Positions 45,163 to 54,941 of a stretch of 64,000 nucleotides of DNA are shown here, piece by piece. The translations under genes and the position numbers were made by a program. Numbering within the stretch: position 1 is the stretch's first letter; each line of letters opens with the position of its first letter. The notes beneath the pieces were generated by a model, which did not search any database, had not been told where the DNA came from, and saw only the letters and a program-made list of their open reading frames with translations. This stretch comes from Paenibacillus sinensis (GTDB lineage: Bacteria > Bacillota > Bacilli > Paenibacillales > Paenibacillaceae), in assembly GCF_019904155.1 (NCBI RefSeq), contig NZ_JAHCMB010000128.1, positions 143,188-207,187 on the forward strand. Direction: 5' to 3'.

Positions 45163-46488
45163 ATGAGCACTGTGGCCAAGCCGCAATACAAAGGCAAACG
45201 ATACCGCCTGGACAAACCGGAGCTCCTGGCTCCGGCGGGCAATCTGGAAAAATTGAAATTCGCCGTGCATTATGGCGCGGATGCAGTATATATCGGCGGG
45301 CAGAAGTACGGCCTGCGTTCGAACGCGGACAATTTCAGCTTCGAGGAAATGCGTGAAGGCGTGGAATTCGCCAAGAAATATGGCGCCAAAGTATTTGTCG
45401 CCACGAATATTTATGCACATAACGAGGATATCGAGGGCATTGAGGAATATTTGCGCAACCTGCATGAGGCTGGCATTTCGGCCATCATCGTCGCAGATCC
45501 TGCGATTGTGGATATCGCGCTGCGTTCGGCGCCTGGGCTTGAGGTGCATTTGAGCACCCAGCAGTCCACGCTCAACTGGCAGGCGGTCTCTTTCTGGAAA
45601 GAGGAAGGGCTGCCGCGGGTCGTGCTGGGCCGGGAGACGAGCCTGAAGGAAATCGCGGAAATCAAGGAGCATGTCGATATCGAAATTGAAGCGTTCATTC
45701 ATGGAGCGATGTGTTCTTCTTATTCAGGACGGTGCGTGCTATCCAATCACTTTACGGACCGTGATTCCAATCGCGGGGGCTGCTGCCAGTCCTGCCGCTG
45801 GAAATACGATTTGTTCGAGGATGCCCGGGGGCAGGAGAATTGGATCTCTGAAGAGGAACATGCCCTCCGTTCGGCTTCACCGCTTGTTCCCGGCGTCAGC
45901 CAGCTGCCGCTGCATACACCGGAGGACAACCCTTTTACCATGGGAGCCAAGGATCTGTGCATGCTGGAGAACATCCCGGATCTGATCGAAGCGGGAATCG
46001 ACAGCTTCAAGATCGAAGGGCGCATGAAATCCATCCATTATGTGGCGACGGTCGTTAATGCCTACCGCAAGGCGATTGACGCCTACATGGCTGATCCCGA
46101 GCATTATGAAATGAAGCGGGAATGGCTGGACGAGCTGAACAAGGCCGCCAACCGGCCGCTCAATACAGGCTTTTTCTATGATACACCGGATCATGAGGAC
46201 CATATTTACGAACCGGAGGAAAAAGCGGCGCCCTACGACTTCGCCGGACTTGTGCTGGATTATGATGCGGAGACGGGAACGGTGCTGATTCAGCAGCGCA
46301 ATCACTTCAAGCCCGGACAGGAAGTCGAATTCTTCGGCCCTGACATCACACCTTTCAAGCAGATCGTCGGCGACCTGTTTGACGAAGAAGGAAATGCGCT
46401 GGATGCTGCCAGACACCCGCTTCAGCGGGTGCGCATGAAGGTGGATCATCCAGTTGCCTATTTCGATATGATGCGCAAAAAAAAGTAA
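45163..46488 (+). CDS. U32 peptidase-family tRNA hydroxylation protein (TrhP2/YrrO-like)
   Basis: A 441-residue member with the full Fe-S ligand set: Cys residues in GAMCSSYSGRCVLSN and NRGGCCQSCRW. ELLAPAGNLEKLKFAVHYGADAVYIGG opens the barrel, and a C-terminal beta-barrel domain (DPETGTV-like region around 360-430) follows. Proposed role: ho5U synthesis on tRNAs reading NNU/NNA/NNG codons, using prephenate or oxygen. GAGGGGAGAC precedes ATG 45163. In relatives udk and greA come next; here a chemoreceptor does. Confidence 0.92.
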   Translation: MSTVAKPQYKGKRYRLDKPELLAPAGNLEKLKFAVHYGADAVYIGGQKYGLRSNADNFSFEEMREGVEFAKKYGAKVFVATNIYAHNEDIEGIEEYLRNLHEAGISAIIVADPAIVDIALRSAPGLEVHLSTQQSTLNWQAVSFWKEEGLPRVVLGRETSLKEIAEIKEHVDIEIEAFIHGAMCSSYSGRCVLSNHFTDRDSNRGGCCQSCRWKYDLFEDARGQENWISEEEHALRSASPLVPGVSQLPLHTPEDNPFTMGAKDLCMLENIPDLIEAGIDSFKIEGRMKSIHYVATVVNAYRKAIDAYMADPEHYEMKREWLDELNKAANRPLNTGFFYDTPDHEDHIYEPEEKAAPYDFAGLVLDYDAETGTVLIQQRNHFKPGQEVEFFGPDITPFKQIVGDLFDEEGNALDAARHPLQRVRMKVDHPVAYFDMMRKKK

Positions 46489-46515
46489 CCAGTCTGCGAA
46501 ACCGGTTTTCCTAAA

Positions 46516-46552
46516 AGGGGAGTGCCTTGGTAACAGGGGCTCTCCTTTTTTT
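46516..46552 (+). terminator. Terminator after the U32 genes
   Basis: GGAG-T-GCC pairs with GGC-T-CTCC in a G-rich hairpin followed by seven T residues, about 30 nt after the stop. Confidence 0.8.
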
Positions 46553-46595
46553 ATGGAAAATTAGGTAATAAGACATATTTATTTTCTAATTAGTA

Positions 46596-46623
46596 TAAGA
46601 AAAAACATGCACTTTGCCGATAT
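46596..46623 (+). promoter_or_regulatory. SigD-type promoter of the chemoreceptor
   Basis: GCCGATAT (46616-46623) is a perfect flagellar sigma-D -10 box; TAAG (46596-46599), 16 bp upstream, is one base from the TAAA -35. It sits about 50 nt before the start codon of a chemotaxis gene, which fits the SigD regulon. Confidence 0.75.
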
Positions 46624-46675
46624 AATAGATATCGCTTACATAAGGTACTCAAATCCATCAGGCAGGTGATCTCAA

Positions 46676-48910
46676 ATGGGGGCTCCTAAACGGGAGAGAA
46701 AGAGATTTCAGCGAAAGGAACATCCGGAGAAAGAGAAAGTCAGTATTCCGGATGGCGCTTTGGAAGCGTCGACAGGTGATCAGACCGCCTCGCCGGCAAC
46801 GTCGGTTCGCGGGGTTAAACGCTTGCTGAATCAATCCTCTAAGCATATCAAACGGGTTAATCCGGTGAAATCGGTTGGGGTTAAGCTATTCTTGATCTTC
46901 CTATCATCCATAGTTGTCGTCGTTCTACTCTTGGGGCTGCTCTCCTACTCCAAGGCCAAGAGCACGATCAAGCATAACGTGGCTGAAGCGAACCAGCAGA
47001 CCATTATCCAGAACGCGGAGAAGCTGGATATTACACTGGATCAGTATGAGAAAATGGCGCTGCAGTTTTATTTTGATCCGGATGTGCAGGGCCAGTTGTC
47101 ATCGCTCGGAAGAGCGGACGGATACTACGAACAATTCGTAGCGATCAACGCCATAAATACGAAGCTTGCCAGCCAGACCACTTCGGACAACAATATCGTC
47201 AGCTTCTCGCTTATCCCTGAGAATGCGAAGCTGCCGCTTATTACAACGGGCAATTCCAAGATTGTCACCCAGGACGTCCGCGATCAGGAATGGTACAAGC
47301 AGATATCGACCAACGCTGAGAATTATCAGCCTTGGTATTCGAAAGATGAGACTTCTTCCCAGTTCTACTGGTTCCCGGGAAGCGTTGCTGTCGAGAAGAA
47401 CACCAATATCGTTGTGGCCCGGAAGCTGAAGATGATGGGCGACAAGACCGGATATCTCGTCCTGATCGAACTGAAGAAGGACTTCCTTGAAGATTCCTTG
47501 AAGAGCGTCAATCTCGGGGAGAACTCCCATATTCAGCTTGTATCTCCTCAAGGTACGGTTGTCGTATCCTCCAATACGGAAGAAGACGGTCTGCCGTCCA
47601 AATTCGAATTTATCAAGAATTCCAAGACGGACAACAACAGTCTGGATACGAAGGATGCGGACGGCAAAGACATTCTGGCCGTGTTCACCCCGATGACCAA
47701 GGCTGACTGGAAGCTGGCCGGCATCATTCCGACTGGAACTCTGGTCAAGGATGCCAAGCCGATTCTGACGACGACCTATATTGCCGCCGCCGCCGCCGCG
47801 CTGCTTGCCTTGATCCTCGGCATATGGATGGTGCGTATGATCGCTCAGCCGCTCGGCCGCCTGAAGGATCTGATGGGACAGGGAGCGAAAGGCGACTTGA
47901 CCGTACGCACGGAATTCGTGTCCAAGGATGAAATCGGCCAGCTCTCGTCCTCCTTCAATACGATGATGGAGCGGATCACGGAGCTAGTGTCGCAGACGAA
48001 CCAATCGGCTCAGGAGGTGCTTGCAACAGCGGGTGATCTGGGCGGAGCGTCCCGTAAAACGGCGGATGCCGCAAGGGAGATCGCCGCAGCCACCGAGGAG
48101 ATTGCGAAAGGCGCCGGAAGTCTGGCGACGGAGGCCGAGAAAGGCAATGATCTGACCGCAGAGCTTACGCTGCAGATGGAATCGGTTATTGCAGCCAACC
48201 GCGAAATGGACGCAGCGGCGCAGATCGTCAGCGATTCAAGCGCAAAGGGTGCGGACCAGCTTACCATCCTTATGAACCAGACTGGCCGCACAGGCGAAAT
48301 GACCAAGGCGCTTGTGAACAAGGTCGACAATCTGAAGGAGACGGCATTGTCCGTCCTGAAGGTTCTGGATGTTATGAAGAAGATTACCCAGCAGACCAAT
48401 ATTCTGTCGCTGAACGCGACAATTGAGGCTGCGCGGGCTGGAGAAGCGGGTCGTGGCTTCATGGTCGTGGCCGGAGAGATCCGCGGTCTGGCCGATCAGA
48501 CGCGGGAGTCCATCGCACTTGTAGCCGGCATCACAGATAACATTATGACCGAGATGAATGAGACGGTAAGCGTGCTGTCAGAGGTTACACCGCTGTTCGA
48601 GGAACAGGTGACTTCCGTTAAGAGCACAGGGGAGATTTTCCTGTCCGTACGCGAGCAGATGGACAGCTTCACAAGCACGCTGCAGTCGGTAACCGAGTCG
48701 ATCGACCGTCTTAAGGTCTCCCAGACTGTATTGTCGGAAGCTATGGGCAATGTGAGCGCGGTCGCCGAGGAATCCTCCGCTACTTCGGAAGAGGTAGCCT
48801 CACTGAGCAGCGAGCAGCAGAACGTCAGCGATCAGCTGGTGTCTCTGTCCGGGAAGCTGGAGAATGTGTCCGAGCAGCTGAAAGAGAAGCTGTCTCTATT
48901 CAAGGTATAA
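46676..48910 (+). CDS. Methyl-accepting chemotaxis protein
   Basis: A 744-residue membrane receptor with an unusual basic, hydrophilic N-terminus of about 65 residues before the first helix ([21 protein letters not shown]). Then come an extracytoplasmic Cache-like sensor (about 95-360), a second helix ([17 protein letters not shown]), a HAMP linker ([20 protein letters not shown]) and a long signalling coiled coil whose hairpin tip reads [34 protein letters not shown]. It relays ligand binding to CheA/CheW. The ligand is unknown. GGTGA is a weak ribosome site 10 nt before ATG. It is a single-gene unit under a SigD-like promoter. Confidence 0.95.
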   Translation: MGAPKRERKRFQRKEHPEKEKVSIPDGALEASTGDQTASPATSVRGVKRLLNQSSKHIKRVNPVKSVGVKLFLIFLSSIVVVVLLLGLLSYSKAKSTIKHNVAEANQQTIIQNAEKLDITLDQYEKMALQFYFDPDVQGQLSSLGRADGYYEQFVAINAINTKLASQTTSDNNIVSFSLIPENAKLPLITTGNSKIVTQDVRDQEWYKQISTNAENYQPWYSKDETSSQFYWFPGSVAVEKNTNIVVARKLKMMGDKTGYLVLIELKKDFLEDSLKSVNLGENSHIQLVSPQGTVVVSSNTEEDGLPSKFEFIKNSKTDNNSLDTKDADGKDILAVFTPMTKADWKLAGIIPTGTLVKDAKPILTTTYIAAAAAALLALILGIWMVRMIAQPLGRLKDLMGQGAKGDLTVRTEFVSKDEIGQLSSSFNTMMERITELVSQTNQSAQEVLATAGDLGGASRKTADAAREIAAATEEIAKGAGSLATEAEKGNDLTAELTLQMESVIAANREMDAAAQIVSDSSAKGADQLTILMNQTGRTGEMTKALVNKVDNLKETALSVLKVLDVMKKITQQTNILSLNATIEAARAGEAGRGFMVVAGEIRGLADQTRESIALVAGITDNIMTEMNETVSVLSEVTPLFEEQVTSVKSTGEIFLSVREQMDSFTSTLQSVTESIDRLKVSQTVLSEAMGNVSAVAEESSATSEEVASLSSEQQNVSDQLVSLSGKLENVSEQLKEKLSLFKV

Positions 48911-48953
48911 GATTAAGGTATAAGCTTAAGAAAGACATGTCCAACCATATTTT

Positions 48954-49003
48954 GGCCCGCAGGAAGGCTGCTTTGTACAAAGTAACCTTCCGCGGGCCTT
49001 TTT
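48954..49003 (+). terminator. Chemoreceptor terminator
   Basis: GGCCCGC-A-GGAAGG (48954-48967) pairs with CCTTCCGCGGGCC (48986-48998), one bulged A, followed by TTTTTA. Confidence 0.88.
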
Positions 49004-49029
49004 ATTTACAGCCGGGTTGTTTCTTCTCA

Positions 49030-49058
49030 TTGTGTAATGGTCGATAACATCATATAAT
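49030..49058 (+). promoter_or_regulatory. Promoter of the sensor kinase gene
   Basis: TTGTGT (49030-49035), 17-bp spacer, TATAAT (49053-49058). Confidence 0.6.
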
Positions 49059-49124
49059 AATTTTGTTAGGCAAAATTAATAACAAATGCAACTTTTCGCG
49101 GAAAGCATCGGGGGAGCCGGATCA

Positions 49125-51023
49125 ATGAAGAAGAAACGCAACGGAAGCCGGGTGGCCCTGTTTACCGATATGAGTATGGAGCGCAAGCTGCTGCTCGTAT
49201 TTCTGGTCATCATTACCCTGCCTTTGTCCATAATCAGCATCTACAACTTCAAGAGCTATTCTGGCTCCATACAGGACAATACGATCACCTATTCCGAGAA
49301 GCTCACCGATCAGATGATCGATGGGATTGACGATTACATTGACGATATGATGCGGATTTCGTCCATGCCTGCCTATGTCAATGAAATCAAGCAGAATCTG
49401 GTTCGGTCCAACCAGTTCTATGAGCAGAAGAAAGAGAAAGAGCAGGATGGGAACATGACGTTCGATCCTTCCGATTTCGATACAATGCTGTCCATCCAGC
49501 GCGGGATCGAAGGCAATGTCTCGTTCATCAACAATATTAAACGGGGCGCCAACTCCGTCTATATCTTTGACAACTATGGCAATGGTTATTACTCCGCCAA
49601 GGATGGCGGCGTTAGACTCGATCTCAAGCAGAGCTATGACTTCTGGAGTAAGCAGGTCAAAGACTCGAACGGGGAAGCGCTGCTGTTCGGCACCCAGGCT
49701 TATACCAGCAATTTGCAGAGCACACGGTACGCATTCACCGTTGTCCGCAAAATCGTGGATGGTCTATGGAACCCGATCGGTCTGATTGCCGTTGAGGCCA
49801 ACGTCAGCATGCTGCAGAATCAGGTAACGGAGCTCGATAAGGTAACTCATGGCCAGTCGATGATTGTGGACGAACGCGGCCATGTCATTTATGACAGCAA
49901 GCAGAAGCTTCTCGCCAAGGATGTGTCCGGCTCCGAGTTGTTCCGGAAGGCTCAGGGAAGCGGCGGCAGCTTCTACGACGAGTCAGAGGGCAAGAGCAGG
50001 CTGAATATTTACTCCACTTCGCCCAAGACGAACTGGAAGGTGATTATTTCCATACCGGTTCATGAGCTGACCCGTGAAGCCATCGTCACCCGCAACACAA
50101 CGCTCGCGGCTACCTTCGCCATCATCGTTGTGGCGCTCCTGGTTTCCATTTTCCTGTCCTTCGCACTGACCAAACCGTTGACTCAAATGATCCAGCTGAT
50201 GAAGAAGGTTCAGGGAGGGGATTTGGAGGTCCGGTTCCAGGTTAAGCGTCGGGACGAGATCGGTCTGCTTGGACACCAATTTAATCGAATGCTGGAGCGG
50301 ATCGGCCAGCTGATTCGGGATATTTACCGGATAGAGCAGCAGAAGAAAGAAGCCGAGCTGCAGGCGCTTCAGAGCCAGATCAATCCGCATTTTATCTACA
50401 ATACGCTGGAGACGATCCGCATGACGGCGGAATTGAATGATGATATTGAAGCGGCCGATATGATTTCCATTCTTGGCAAGCTATTACGGTACAGTACGAG
50501 CGATATGAACGGACAGAGCACGCTTAAGCAGGAAATTGCTTATGTCGTCAATTATATGGAGCTGCTGAATTGCCGCTATTCCGGCCGGTTCCGTCTTCAT
50601 ATCGATCTTCCTCACAAGTATGATCATTACGAGATTATCCGGCTTGTCTTCCAGCCGATTATCGAGAACGCTGCCTATCATGGCTTTGATGACAGCAAAC
50701 CCTTCATGAATCTGGGGATTGTCTGCGAAGCCACGGACGAGCATCTTGTATTCCATATTACGGATGACGGCTGCGGCATGAACCAGGAGACGCTGAACAA
50801 GCTGAATGAGGGATTGCGGAATGAAGAGCCGCCAGATAAAGGAATTGAAGGTGGAATCGGGCTCAAGAATGTGAATCAGCGAATCCGGATGCATTACGGG
50901 GCAGGCTCCGGGCTGGAGGTCTACAGTATACCGGGTGAAGGGACTGAGGTCCGGCTTACCCTGCCTCTGCCCGCAGATAATGAGAGCGCCGAGGCCAAGC
51001 TAAAAAGGGAGGCAGTTAGTTGA
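49125..51023 (+). CDS. YesM-like sensor histidine kinase
   Basis: A 632-residue kinase: helix 1 (LLLVFLVIITLPLSIISIY), a large extracellular dCache-like sensor (about 45-300), helix 2 (FAIIVVALLVSIFLSFAL), HAMP, the His_kinase block LQSQINPHFIYNTLETIR with the phospho-acceptor His, and an ATPase domain with DDGCGM and GGIGLKNVNQRI. ATG 49125 has GGGGGAG about 10 nt upstream. Such kinases pair with YesN-type regulators, and one lies at 57431, about 6.4 kb away. The following sugar-binding lipoprotein gene overlaps the stop by 4 nt, suggesting that the binding protein presents the sugar to the sensor domain. Confidence 0.95.
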   Translation: MKKKRNGSRVALFTDMSMERKLLLVFLVIITLPLSIISIYNFKSYSGSIQDNTITYSEKLTDQMIDGIDDYIDDMMRISSMPAYVNEIKQNLVRSNQFYEQKKEKEQDGNMTFDPSDFDTMLSIQRGIEGNVSFINNIKRGANSVYIFDNYGNGYYSAKDGGVRLDLKQSYDFWSKQVKDSNGEALLFGTQAYTSNLQSTRYAFTVVRKIVDGLWNPIGLIAVEANVSMLQNQVTELDKVTHGQSMIVDERGHVIYDSKQKLLAKDVSGSELFRKAQGSGGSFYDESEGKSRLNIYSTSPKTNWKVIISIPVHELTREAIVTRNTTLAATFAIIVVALLVSIFLSFALTKPLTQMIQLMKKVQGGDLEVRFQVKRRDEIGLLGHQFNRMLERIGQLIRDIYRIEQQKKEAELQALQSQINPHFIYNTLETIRMTAELNDDIEAADMISILGKLLRYSTSDMNGQSTLKQEIAYVVNYMELLNCRYSGRFRLHIDLPHKYDHYEIIRLVFQPIIENAAYHGFDDSKPFMNLGIVCEATDEHLVFHITDDGCGMNQETLNKLNEGLRNEEPPDKGIEGGIGLKNVNQRIRMHYGAGSGLEVYSIPGEGTEVRLTLPLPADNESAEAKLKREAVS

Positions 51024-52324
51024 AACGAATGCATTTCAAAAGACGAACCTTGATCATTCCACTCCTCCTGGTGCTGGCGCTGAGCGGCTGCAGGGGGCAG
51101 GTGAACGAGCCTGTACCCTCGGCGGCCGGAGAAGGAAAGGTCCAGCCGGAGCTCAGCGGAACCATCGTTATGTTGACCAACCGGGTCGATCTTATCGAGA
51201 ACGGAACGATGGACGGCTATGTGAAACAATTCAAGCAGTTGTATCCTGAAGCCGATGTTCAAATTGAAGGACTGTCGGATTATGCCACAGATATTCTGGT
51301 GCGTCTGTCCACCCGGGATGCGGGAGATGTGCTGCTTCTGCCGGTTAACCTTCCCTATTATGAATTGGAGGATTTCTTCGAGCCGCTCCCTTCCTCGTTG
51401 ACCGCCGGAGAGAGCTTCCAGAGCTTTGTATCCTATGGCGGACATAAGTACGGAATGGTAACCGGCAATATCACGGAGGGTATCATCTACAACAAGAAGG
51501 CATTCAAAGAAGCAGGCGTTGACAAAGTGCCGCAGACGCTGGACGAGTTCTACGAGGCTTGCGCCAAGCTTAAGAATGCAGGCATCATTCCGCTGTATAT
51601 GAATTATGGAGCTGTGTGGCCATTGCGGGAGTGGGGAAACAACCTTATCAATTACATGACCGGAGATCCGGATTACCTTAATAACATGGTGAACCAGGAC
51701 GAACCCTGGCAAATGAATAACGCGTGGGGGAAGGCGGTTTCCATACCTCGTACGCTAGTATCCAAAGGATATGTTGAGCAAAAGCTGTTCTCCAACAATT
51801 GGGAAATATCAAAAGCGATGCTGGCGAAGGGAGAAGCGGCGATGGCGCTTCTGGGCAACTGGGCGATCCGGCAAATTATCGACGCAGGAGCCAGTTCCGA
51901 GGATATCGGATTCTTCCCGTTTCCCTATGATAACGAAACGACACACTACGCCCCGCTTAATCCGGACTGGTTCGTCGGGGTCAGCAAATACAGCAAGAAT
52001 AAGGAATTGGCGATGGCATGGATCGACTTCTTCGTGAACAAGACCTCCTATAAGAAAGAGTGGGGGTTCTATGACGAGAATAACCCGGATGAGCCCGGGA
52101 TGCCGCAGTACGCCGAATTCTTCTCCTATAAGCCGAAAATGCTGGAGGCAACCGTACAGAACGACCGGTTTATCGAGCTTGCGAACCGGGCGAAGCTGTC
52201 CTTTTGGTCAGGTGAATATCTTCAGGAATTGATTGCGGCACCGGATTTACAGAAGGCTTTTGATGAACTGAACGCCAAATGGTCGGAAGCAAGAGCCGGA
52301 GATACCGCTTCTGCCACGCCCTGA
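51020..52324 (+). CDS. Sugar-binding lipoprotein linked to the sensor kinase
   Basis: A 434-residue family 1 extracellular solute-binding protein. The signal peptide ends at lipobox LALSGC (Cys24). GTIVMLTNRVDLIENG and GDVLLLPVNLPYYELEDFFEPL resemble the transport SBP at 58517 (GNITVITQRTDIVD; GDVLLVPTSVPIAQLPDFFEPM), so the two are paralogues. TTG 51020 has GGGAGG 7 nt before it and overlaps the kinase stop. No permease gene is adjacent, hence I infer a sensing rather than a transport role. Confidence 0.9.
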   Translation: MKRMHFKRRTLIIPLLLVLALSGCRGQVNEPVPSAAGEGKVQPELSGTIVMLTNRVDLIENGTMDGYVKQFKQLYPEADVQIEGLSDYATDILVRLSTRDAGDVLLLPVNLPYYELEDFFEPLPSSLTAGESFQSFVSYGGHKYGMVTGNITEGIIYNKKAFKEAGVDKVPQTLDEFYEACAKLKNAGIIPLYMNYGAVWPLREWGNNLINYMTGDPDYLNNMVNQDEPWQMNNAWGKAVSIPRTLVSKGYVEQKLFSNNWEISKAMLAKGEAAMALLGNWAIRQIIDAGASSEDIGFFPFPYDNETTHYAPLNPDWFVGVSKYSKNKELAMAWIDFFVNKTSYKKEWGFYDENNPDEPGMPQYAEFFSYKPKMLEATVQNDRFIELANRAKLSFWSGEYLQELIAAPDLQKAFDELNAKWSEARAGDTASATP

Positions 52325-52370
52325 GGACTAGCCGCAGTGGAAATAACATGTTATCGGAGGAATAACAGCA

Positions 52371-53453
52371 ATGGCCAAAAAAGTTACGATGCAGAAAATA
52401 GCCGACTACTTGGGGGTGTCCAAGTTTGTCGTATCCAAAGCTCTGTCCGGCAAGGATGGAGTTAATGAACAGACCAGGGAACGGGTTATTCAGGCGGCTT
52501 CCCAATTAGGGTATTATACGCAAAAGAACGGGCATATCCAGCCGAATAAATCGGCAGCCTCCGCCGGCTCGGCTATTCGGGACAAGCAGGCCGTGCTGGT
52601 GCTGATGCCCAATATACGGTCGCAAACCCAGGACTCTCTGTATTGGGGGAAAATTGTGGATGGGATCGCGGTGGCATTGGATGCGGAAGGTCTGGGGATG
52701 GTGATCATCTCCGAACACCGGGAGGACAATGTCGTCAATATCCTGAATCCGGGGGGGATTCTCGGCTTGATCGGCGTCGGTCAAATTTCAACCTCCCAGC
52801 TGCTGGCCATCCACCGCCTGGGCCTGCCGATGGTGCTGATCGACCATGAAGACCCGTTGATTCCGACGGATACCGTCTTCGCCAATAATGTAGACTCGAT
52901 GAGCCGGCTAACGAATCATGTGATCGGAAGCGGGCACAGATCGCTGCATTTCCTGGGCAATATTAAATACTCCCGCAGCTTCAGGGACCGATGGATCGGC
53001 TTCCGGAGCGCACTTGAGGAGAACAACATCACTCCGCAGAATGAGCAGGACCCGCTGCTGTATGTGGATTTTCATACGGATACTGTATTTCGGGATACGG
53101 TTAAGAGCTGGGTCGCGAGACTATCCAAAGAAGGGACTCTTCCCACTGCCATCATGTGTGCCAATGATCACATTGCATTGGAGACAGGCGACATTTTGCG
53201 TGAAGAGGGGTTGAGCATCCCGAAGGATATTACGATAACGGGGTTCGACAATATCGAAGATGCAATCCGGGCCGCAACGCCGCTTACAACAGTCAATGTG
53301 CCCAAGGAGGCGATGGGCCGAACGGCGGTAGCAAGGCTGCTGACCCGGGCGAAGGTGCCGGTGGCTCCGCTGGAGAAAATTTTGATCACTGCGGACATTG
53401 TCCACCGGGAATCGACAGGGGAGGCTTTTCCGGCTGCTCCCGTCTCTCCTTAA
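52371..53453 (+). CDS. LacI-family transcription regulator
   Basis: A 360-residue repressor: HTH VTMQKIADYLGVSKFVVSKALSG with hinge NEQTRERVIQAASQLGY, then a periplasmic-binding-protein-type effector domain (LVLMPNIRSQTQDSLYWGKIVDGI ... ITGFDNIEDAIRAATPLTTVNVP). It probably binds a manno-oligosaccharide or glucose/mannose derivative and controls the neighbouring mannan genes. GGAGGAA lies 11 nt before ATG, and it follows the kinase-SBP pair by 46 nt in the same direction. Confidence 0.93.
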   Translation: MAKKVTMQKIADYLGVSKFVVSKALSGKDGVNEQTRERVIQAASQLGYYTQKNGHIQPNKSAASAGSAIRDKQAVLVLMPNIRSQTQDSLYWGKIVDGIAVALDAEGLGMVIISEHREDNVVNILNPGGILGLIGVGQISTSQLLAIHRLGLPMVLIDHEDPLIPTDTVFANNVDSMSRLTNHVIGSGHRSLHFLGNIKYSRSFRDRWIGFRSALEENNITPQNEQDPLLYVDFHTDTVFRDTVKSWVARLSKEGTLPTAIMCANDHIALETGDILREEGLSIPKDITITGFDNIEDAIRAATPLTTVNVPKEAMGRTAVARLLTRAKVPVAPLEKILITADIVHRESTGEAFPAAPVSP

Positions 53454-53585
53454 GTTCATCAGCCTTTGAGCAGATGGATGCGGCCCGGAAGGCTTCGGAT
53501 TTGATGAGTCACCCGATATTTCTTGTGTAAAATTTCGTATATCACCTGTCTTTGTTATCTGGATTCACATAAAGGCTGTCCTGGA

Positions 53586-53609
53586 CCCTCAGACTGACTG
53601 GGGGTTTTT
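53586..53609 (+). terminator. Terminator of the kinase-SBP-LacI unit
   Basis: CCCTCAG (53586-53592) pairs with CTGGGGG (53598-53604, one G-T), followed by five T residues. Confidence 0.85.
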
Positions 53610-53612
53610 GTG

Positions 53613-53652
53613 TATAAAAAAATCTGGACTCCGGCGAACCGGAATCCAGATT
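53613..53652 (-). terminator. Terminator of the minus-strand mannan operon
   Basis: AATCTGGACTCCGG (53621-53634) and CCGGAATCCAGATT (53639-53652) form a 14-bp stem with one mismatch and a tetraloop; the A-run at 53614-53622 is a U-run on the minus transcript. The rest of 53454-53723 is non-coding. Confidence 0.88.
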
Positions 53653-53723
53653 GAACAGAAAAATGAGAATTGCATAGGGCATTTTCATCCCTGCATAGTC
53701 TGGCTTTGAAAAAATAGCGGGGC

Positions 53724-54893
53724 TTACAGACTCAAATTGCGCTCGATCAGTTCCAGACGCTGCTGAACGCTCGCATAAGAGCGGAAAGCATCTTCCGGTG
53801 TGTTGATCACATAGTCCAGCATCTGCTCGACAGTCGTTGTAGCCACATGCACGCGTGTATCGGAGGAAGCGTAATAGATATAAATTTCTCCATTATCACG
53901 AGCGATAATGCCGTTGCTGAAGACAACGTTGGAGACGTCGCCGACACGTTCTTCGCCTTCCGGAGCAATGAAATGTCCACCCGGTCTGTGGGTTACTTTC
54001 CATGGCTCTTCGAGATCGGACAGGAAGGAGTACAGAACGTAACGAAGTCCTGCAGCTGTATTGCGCACGCCGTGCGCGATATGCAGCCAGCCCTTGGAAG
54101 TCTTGATTGGAGCGGGACCCTGACCATTCTTCACTTCTTTGATTGTATGGTAATGACGCTCGTCAATGATGATTTCCTTCGTGATTACCGCGTTCTCGAT
54201 CGTATCGGACAATCCCCAGCCGATGCCGCCGCCGGAACCGGTATCGATGAATCCGTCCTGCGGACGGGTATAGAATGCATATTTGCCGTCTACGAATTCG
54301 GGATGAAGCACCACGTTGCGCTGCTGGGCAGAGGCTGTCTTCAGATCGGCGAGGCGTTCCCATGTCACCAGGTCCTTGGTACGGGCAATTCCGCATTGGG
54401 CAACTGCGCTGGAGAGGTCTCCCGGTGCAGCGTCCGGATCTTTGCGCTCGGTGCAGAACAGACCGTAAATCCATCCGTCTTCATGGCTTACAACACGCAT
54501 ATCGTAGACGTTGGTGTCAGGCTCTTCCGTCTCCGGCAGCACAACCGGCTTATCCCAGAAGCGGAAGCCGTCAACACCGTTATCGCTCTCGGCGACAGCG
54601 AAGAACGATTTGCGGTCAACGCCTTCAACGCGTGCAACGAGGTAGAACTTGCCGTTCAACTCGATAGCGCCCGGATTGAACACGCCGTTCACGCCAAGCC
54701 GCTCTTCGAAAAAGGGGTTGGTCGCCGGGTTGAAGTCATAACGCCAAACCAGCGGCGCGTGCTCGGCAGTAAGCAGAGGATAACGGTAGCGGTTGTAGAC
54801 TCCGTTGCTGATCGGCAGCTTTTCATTCTTGCGGGAGATCAGGGACTCATAATGCTCGGTAAGCTGTTGCTTGCGTTGTTCAAAAACACTCAT
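53724..54893 (-). CDS. GH130 phosphorylase, mannosylglucose phosphorylase type
   Basis: A 389-residue five-bladed beta-propeller enzyme without a signal peptide. The length and N-terminal helix ([22 protein letters not shown]) match GH130 subfamily 1, 4-O-beta-mannosyl-glucose phosphorylase, which releases mannose-1-phosphate and glucose. [30 protein letters not shown] (likely proton-donor Asp region) and [20 protein letters not shown] are family blocks. Gene order with an epimerase and a mannanase supports this substrate. AAAGGAGAG lies 9 nt before ATG. Confidence 0.9.
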   Translation of the reverse strand: MSVFEQRKQQLTEHYESLISRKNEKLPISNGVYNRYRYPLLTAEHAPLVWRYDFNPATNPFFEERLGVNGVFNPGAIELNGKFYLVARVEGVDRKSFFAVAESDNGVDGFRFWDKPVVLPETEEPDTNVYDMRVVSHEDGWIYGLFCTERKDPDAAPGDLSSAVAQCGIARTKDLVTWERLADLKTASAQQRNVVLHPEFVDGKYAFYTRPQDGFIDTGSGGGIGWGLSDTIENAVITKEIIIDERHYHTIKEVKNGQGPAPIKTSKGWLHIAHGVRNTAAGLRYVLYSFLSDLEEPWKVTHRPGGHFIAPEGEERVGDVSNVVFSNGIIARDNGEIYIYYASSDTRVHVATTTVEQMLDYVINTPEDAFRSYASVQQRLELIERNLSL

Positions 54894-54941
54894 TCAATAT
54901 CTCTCCTTTTATTTAGTGAAATATGGATTGCTTTAGCGGAA

